A stretch of DNA of 64,000 bases from the NCBI GenBank assembly GCA_963575645.1, contig OY754464.1:81938948-82002947 (forward strand), in the 5' to 3' direction. Below the pieces are notes generated by a model that worked only from the letters and a program-made list of their open reading frames with translations, did not search any database and was not told the origin of the DNA. Source of the DNA: Xanthostigma xanthostigma. Its lineage: Eukaryota > Arthropoda > Insecta > Raphidioptera > Raphidiidae. Below are positions 60,183-64,000 of this stretch, piece by piece; positions within the stretch are counted from its first letter, which is position 1; each line of letters starts with the position of its first letter. Both the position numbers and the translations under genes were made by a program.

Positions 60183-60317
60183 TGTATTTGCCATAAGGCA
60201 CTTACACTATTGGCGTCGGTCGGATGGCGGGACCTAGGGGTCGGACCAAAATTTCTCGACGTTTCATAAGTTTCTAAGAAGTTTGGCACCATTTTTGGAA
60301 ATGTTTATATATATATG

Positions 60318-60354
<37 letters not shown>

Positions 60355-60885
60355 ATATATGTGTTAGCACGATAACTCTCGACAGACTTAATCGATTTAA
60401 ACGAAATTTGGTCCACACGTTGGAATCCATCACCGCACGAAGCCTATTTAAAATGGGCCTAATCGGGCCATGTTAAGGGTGGTATTTAGGGGTTGAAAAA
60501 AGTTTTCGGGCCCAAAAATACCGAAAAAATTCTCAGAATCGTTTCAAAATTGAAATTTAACCCTTTAGTAATTATTAAAATGTGCCGCTAAAATTTAAAA
60601 AAAATCGGCCCCACAGGACCGGACTTACAAATTTTATGAAAACACAAGTTTACTGATATAGATTTACATACAGAAGGGTGTATATAATTTGGTACAGATG
60701 TTGAATTGATATGTAGTATTAAAATTAACTAAAAAAATGTTGTTTTAAGGGGTGTATTAAGGGGTAATTTTTTTATTTTGTTCAAAAACAAAGTTAAGCT
60801 CATACAATAGAGCCACACTGCCTATAAAAGCAAATACACTATATTGTCGGCAGGGTTTCGCACTGCGACCCGAGTTTTTTTAAAT
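60183..60885 (+). mobile_element. Second copy of the TAGTGTATTTGC element
   Basis: Aligned end to end with 36971-37685: same start, (TA)n tract at 60305-60361, 'ggaatccatcaccgcacg', 'gcaaatacactatattgtcg' and CACTGCGACCCGAG followed by T. Roughly 75% alike by eye. Confidence 0.7.
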
Positions 60886-61392
60886 TGCTACTTCCTGGAA
60901 ATTATCCTGTTTTTATAAAAATGCATATTCAATAAGAATTATGGGTAAATATAATTTAAAATAGACTCTCAGATACAAAATAAATGTGAACTTCTAAAGT
61001 ATTTTGATTTTTTTACAGAGGAAATGATTCAACAGCGGAGAAATATAAGCCTAAGCTTGAGCACGAGAAAAAAAATGACAGTTGTATACATAGACACATT
61101 TACACGTGTATAACCTATGTGGCAAGATTGATTTATTCATTACTTTTGCGTTGGTTTTACATTACTGTATAACTGTCAAAGTACTATATAATAGAAAAAG
61201 TGTGTTGTTCATAAAAACAATATGTAGAGTGTTTTATGCTGTATTAATAATACACATTTTCATAATATATTGTGTTTATTGTTTATAAATTTCCGTTGAA
61301 GAATTTATAAATTCTTATAACGCTTTTTAATGTTTTTTTAATGATTATTATTTTAATATTGATATTATTATTATCGTCTAATAATTTATTTT

Positions 61393-61543
61393 AATATGTT
61401 ATTTTATTATAATATGTATACTGTATAGTGACAAATCCTCCTTCTATATGCAAGTACAAAAAGGATAATAAATTTATTATCCTTTTTATACATGCATATA
61501 GCAGGAGAATTTGTCACTATACATATAATAAAATAACATATTA
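61393..61543. repeat. Loopless palindrome of ~150 bp
   Basis: Perfect symmetry around 61472/61473 (GGATAATAAATTTATTATCC), extending with a few small indels through 'atagtgacaaatcctccttc' and its inverse to 'aatatgttattttatt' on both sides. AT-rich apart from the middle of the arms. Confidence 0.85.
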
Positions 61544-61824
61544 AAATACAATAATATTTCGTTGAGTGTCAGCGCATGCGTGAAATCAACTACGTTATTA
61601 TTTTTACTTTTCCTCCCTGAGCTTAGAAAATTGAGTTAGAAAATTGAGAGTCTGTTTCTTTTGCACAACACTATTAAGGTTAATTTAAGCTTATATTTCA
61701 CATGATTTAAGGACACCTGTAGACGAACACACACCAACACATACATACACGATATACAAACGAGACAGATATAATAATATATAGGATAGAAAGAGAGACA
61801 AAGATATAGTACGTAGTGAGAAGA

Positions 61825-61967
61825 GTTAGAGATAGCACCTGAGTGGTTCGGTCCGTGGTCGGAAATACAGGAGTGCCGTCAGTACTGTACTCCATCTGTC
61901 TACCGGACGGATGTTGGTACATCGGGATCTGCATCAGGTCATTATTTATATTCAAAAATCTCATCCC
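61825..61967 (-). other. Exon-like open segment, gene unknown
   Basis: A GC-richer, open minus-strand stretch in otherwise AT-rich DNA. Read as an exon it encodes IPMYQHPSGRQMEY, then STDGTPVFPTTDRTTQ, bounded by a possible acceptor (GATGCAG, ending near 61933) and a possible donor (CAG|GTGCTA, at about 61835). Alternatively it starts at a Met in the same frame at 61964 (MRFLNINNDLMQ...). Pyrimidine-rich, intron-like sequence follows the donor. The composition (Pro/Thr/Tyr, few hydrophobics) looks like a real disordered protein segment. I do not recognise the family, and the donor is weak. It could be an exon of a gene nested in, or overlapping, the long Ih intron, or chance. Confidence 0.3.
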
Positions 61968-62019
61968 AATTATATTAGTATCAAATTAAACCAAACAATT
62001 CAAATAGTTTTTTTTTTTT

Positions 62020-62700
62020 TGAATTTTGACGTGATAACGTCTTATAAATTGATGAATCACCAATCTTATAAATTGATAAAACACCGGCTGCATGCACGAA
62101 AACGTGTAACATTCCTAAATCCTAACGTTCCTAACGTTCGTAACGCGTAACGTTCCGCCTGACCCTGTGCGTGCTTTTTGCTAATTTCTCGCTCAATTTA
62201 AATCAGATCGGTTTGAAACCAGTCTTAAACGAAAGAGGAGAACATTTTACATAGATTTCGTATAACATAATTTGCCTAAACAGTTTTTTATACAAATTTA
62301 TATAGAAAAATAGCTGTATAAATGCAATGTTGTCTAATGCATGGCGCGACGCGGTCGGTCGTCTTTGCTTGCCGTACATGGAAATTAGAATATAACGTAT
62401 GTCTTGTCTTAACATGAAAACGGCTGCATTTCTAATGTTTAATTCAATTTTTTGACATTAGTATTTTGTGAAATGCAACGCCTTCTAAGTTAAGTATTGG
62501 AATAACTAATTATTATTAGAACATAATACTTTGACAGTTGCAAACGTCACTTTTGACATTTCTTATCATTCCGACACCAAGGATAAGCGGATTGAAACCA
62601 AATTTTGAGAGGTTTAGGTTATGTATTACGGAATACGTTATCACGTAAAACTATCGTCCGTAAACCGACTTTACAGACAACCAATTTTTTTTTTTGAAAA
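62020..62700 (-). mobile_element. Third copy of the ACGTGATAACGT element, split by an insertion
   Basis: Left part 62025-62175 ('ttgacgtgataacgtcttat' through 'ccgcctgaccctgtgcgtgc') and right part 62620-62690 ('gtattacggaatacgttatc', 'gtaaaccgactttacagaca') match the copy at 52455. The middle 62176-62620 matches an internal segment (about 2218-2690) of the 1.4 kb element at 1990-3391. Confidence 0.7.
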
Positions 62701-62999
62701 TTAGTTCGCAAGCAGGTATATCAATTATTATTAGCTGATTGTTACCCCTACTTTATCTCAACTTTCAAAGGGCTGTTTGAATAAAACAAGTCATACAATT
62801 ATTAGGGGAAGGCTGCGATCATTAGGCCAACTAAATATATCAAAAACTTTGCATACTGGCAACTGCCTCCATCGAGTCCCACACGGTAATTGCAGAGCCG
62901 CCGCGAAACGCGGCACGACTGACGTGTGTGAGAGTGTTTACAACGTTGAAATTAAAAATGAAGCGACAATAAAGCGAATTATTTGATCTGAAAGGTAAA

Positions 63000-64000
63000 A
63001 AGAGCAATAATATATTTTTAGTGAGTATAATAAATAATAATAATAAATAATTAATTAATAATTAATAATAAATATTTCAGTATTGTTTATATATAACTAT
63101 CTGATTTTTTATGATGCTTTCACAGATTTTTATGTGGTTCAATCAAGGTGACCATAGTCCAAAGAAGGAGACAATACGAAAACTCATTTTTTTTTATTCA
63201 TCTCAAAAAACATTACAGTTTATTGAAAATGCAAAAGGTTCGTAATAATGTCTTCAGTATAAAATAGTGTTGATCCAATAGAATGTCACGACGAAGGAAG
63301 GTTTTTGGTTTTACTTATGATCCTCAACCAAAAACCTTCCTTCATCGTTCGTAATAATAGCGTTAGAATGATCACTTTTCAAAATAATAAGCAAGAAAAT
63401 TAAGTGCTCTAATCATAGCAACCTTCTCCTATATTGAATTAAGAATAAAATAATTTATAGTTAGTGTCAAGTTTTTGTTATATCGTTGTTATTATTCACT
63501 GTTTTTTTTTTTTTTAATGAAAGAGTTGGTTAAAGTATTACCTATATTAAAATTATACCTGTTCTAAAAAAATATGATGTTTTTATTTTTTTTTCTCTCA
63601 TCCAACAATACCTTATTTTAAGATCAGGTTAATAAGCAGTTTATCTTAGTTTCCAGACTGCATCTTTGTGATATTTCTGGGTAGTTTTTTTTTAATTTTA
63701 TAATATATTTCATTTAGTCCAGTCAAAATAAAGATTTCAATTTATTATACTTCGCATAGAGCTGAAAATTGGTATAGGTCTTAAGTACAGTATTACAAAT
63801 AAAATATCAAAAAATTATTCAAGGTCAAAGCTTCAAAGTATCGGTTTTTTGCACTTTTCTCGTAAACGGTTAATATTATCCAAAATAGGTCAGACAAAAG
63901 TTGTAGATTAAACAATTGTCTACAAAAATTATTCTTATATTTTTTTTCCTACGAATCACTATTCCTGAGATGAGGGATAAAAATGTATTTTTTGACCGGT
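63000..64000. other. AT-rich sequence with a short hairpin, no gene recognised
   Basis: A 23-bp stem with 15-nt loop (63288-63310 and 63326-63348, ACGAAGGAAGGTTTTTGGTT and inverse with one mismatch) lies within it, flanked on each side by 'ttcgtaataat'. The last 250 bp have a retroelement-like look but no coding sequence. Confidence 0.5.

Larger units (their letters stand above)
33311..64000 (-). other. Ih: Presumed long Ih intron (incomplete; right edge outside the window)
   Basis: The exon at 33310 starts mid-protein, so at least the S1-S4 exon(s) must lie upstream on the minus strand. I looked for a donor-flanked S4 end and for hydrophobic S1-S3 coding segments between 33.3 and 64 kb and saw none. 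This interval is therefore provisionally one intron of more than 30.7 kb. It is packed with inverted-repeat elements, described separately, and holds two non-repeat oddities: a GC-rich island near 49 kb and an exon-like segment near 61.9 kb. Misassembly, or a short S4 exon I overlooked, are alternatives. Confidence 0.55.

Noticed and set aside
63288-63348. Short hairpin considered as a microRNA precursor
   Set aside because: Stem of only 23 bp in a repeat-like setting with flanking direct words; shorter than typical insect precursors and no conserved seed recognised.
33311-64000. Search for Ih S1-S4 exons
   Set aside because: No sequence resembling the S4 arginine ladder or a QWEEVY-type exon end with a donor was found; nothing reported.
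1-64000. tRNA, rRNA or other structured RNA genes
   Set aside because: No stretch with a convincing B-box plus cloverleaf, and no rRNA-like blocks were recognised by eye; a tRNAscan or Rfam run would settle this.

Overview
The window comes from an insect (arthropod) nuclear genome. It is AT-rich, has spliced genes, and is dominated by transposon remnants. The only gene I can assign with confidence is the C-terminal half of an Ih (HCN-type hyperpolarisation-activated, cyclic-nucleotide-gated) channel on the minus strand. The repeats (pogo-, mariner- and hAT-like inverted-repeat elements, plus the 'GGTTCCGTA...ACCGGTTTTTT' type) resemble those I associate with Lepidoptera and Hemiptera, but I cannot fix the order from this sequence alone.

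Gene content. Four consecutive coding exons of Ih lie at 33310-33161 (S5 and pore turret), 31051-30833 (pore helix, CIGYG filter, S6), 25275-25011 (C-linker) and 24053-23440 (cyclic-nucleotide-binding domain, C-tail and stop). All have GT/AG junctions and compatible phases. Together they encode 415 residues without a frameshift. The voltage-sensor exons (S1-S4) were not found, so the intron upstream of 33310 appears to run past the right edge and is at least 30.7 kb long. The right half of the window would then be intron of this gene, and positions 1 to about 23.2 kb would be its 3' flank.

Layout. 0.4-5.6 kb: a foldback of about 4.8 kb interrupted by a 1.4 kb element carrying four degenerate repeats. 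5.7-23 kb: a mosaic of inverted-repeat elements (pogo-like, a hAT with an 8-bp target duplication and a transposase remnant, a nested mariner relic) and two tandem arrays, one with a CACGTG E-box in each 77-bp unit. 23.3-33.3 kb: Ih exons with repeat-filled introns. 33.3-64 kb: many more foldback and inverted-repeat elements, including inverted LTR-like pairs, an element with arrays of an 18-bp palindrome, and an internally deleted mariner. It also holds a GC-rich, promoter-like island near 49 kb and one exon-like open segment near 61.9 kb that I could not assign to a gene.

I found no operons, CRISPR arrays, tRNA or rRNA genes, and no convincing multi-gene system. The unusual content is repeat architecture: palindromes, nesting and tandem motif arrays around and inside a long neuronal ion-channel gene.
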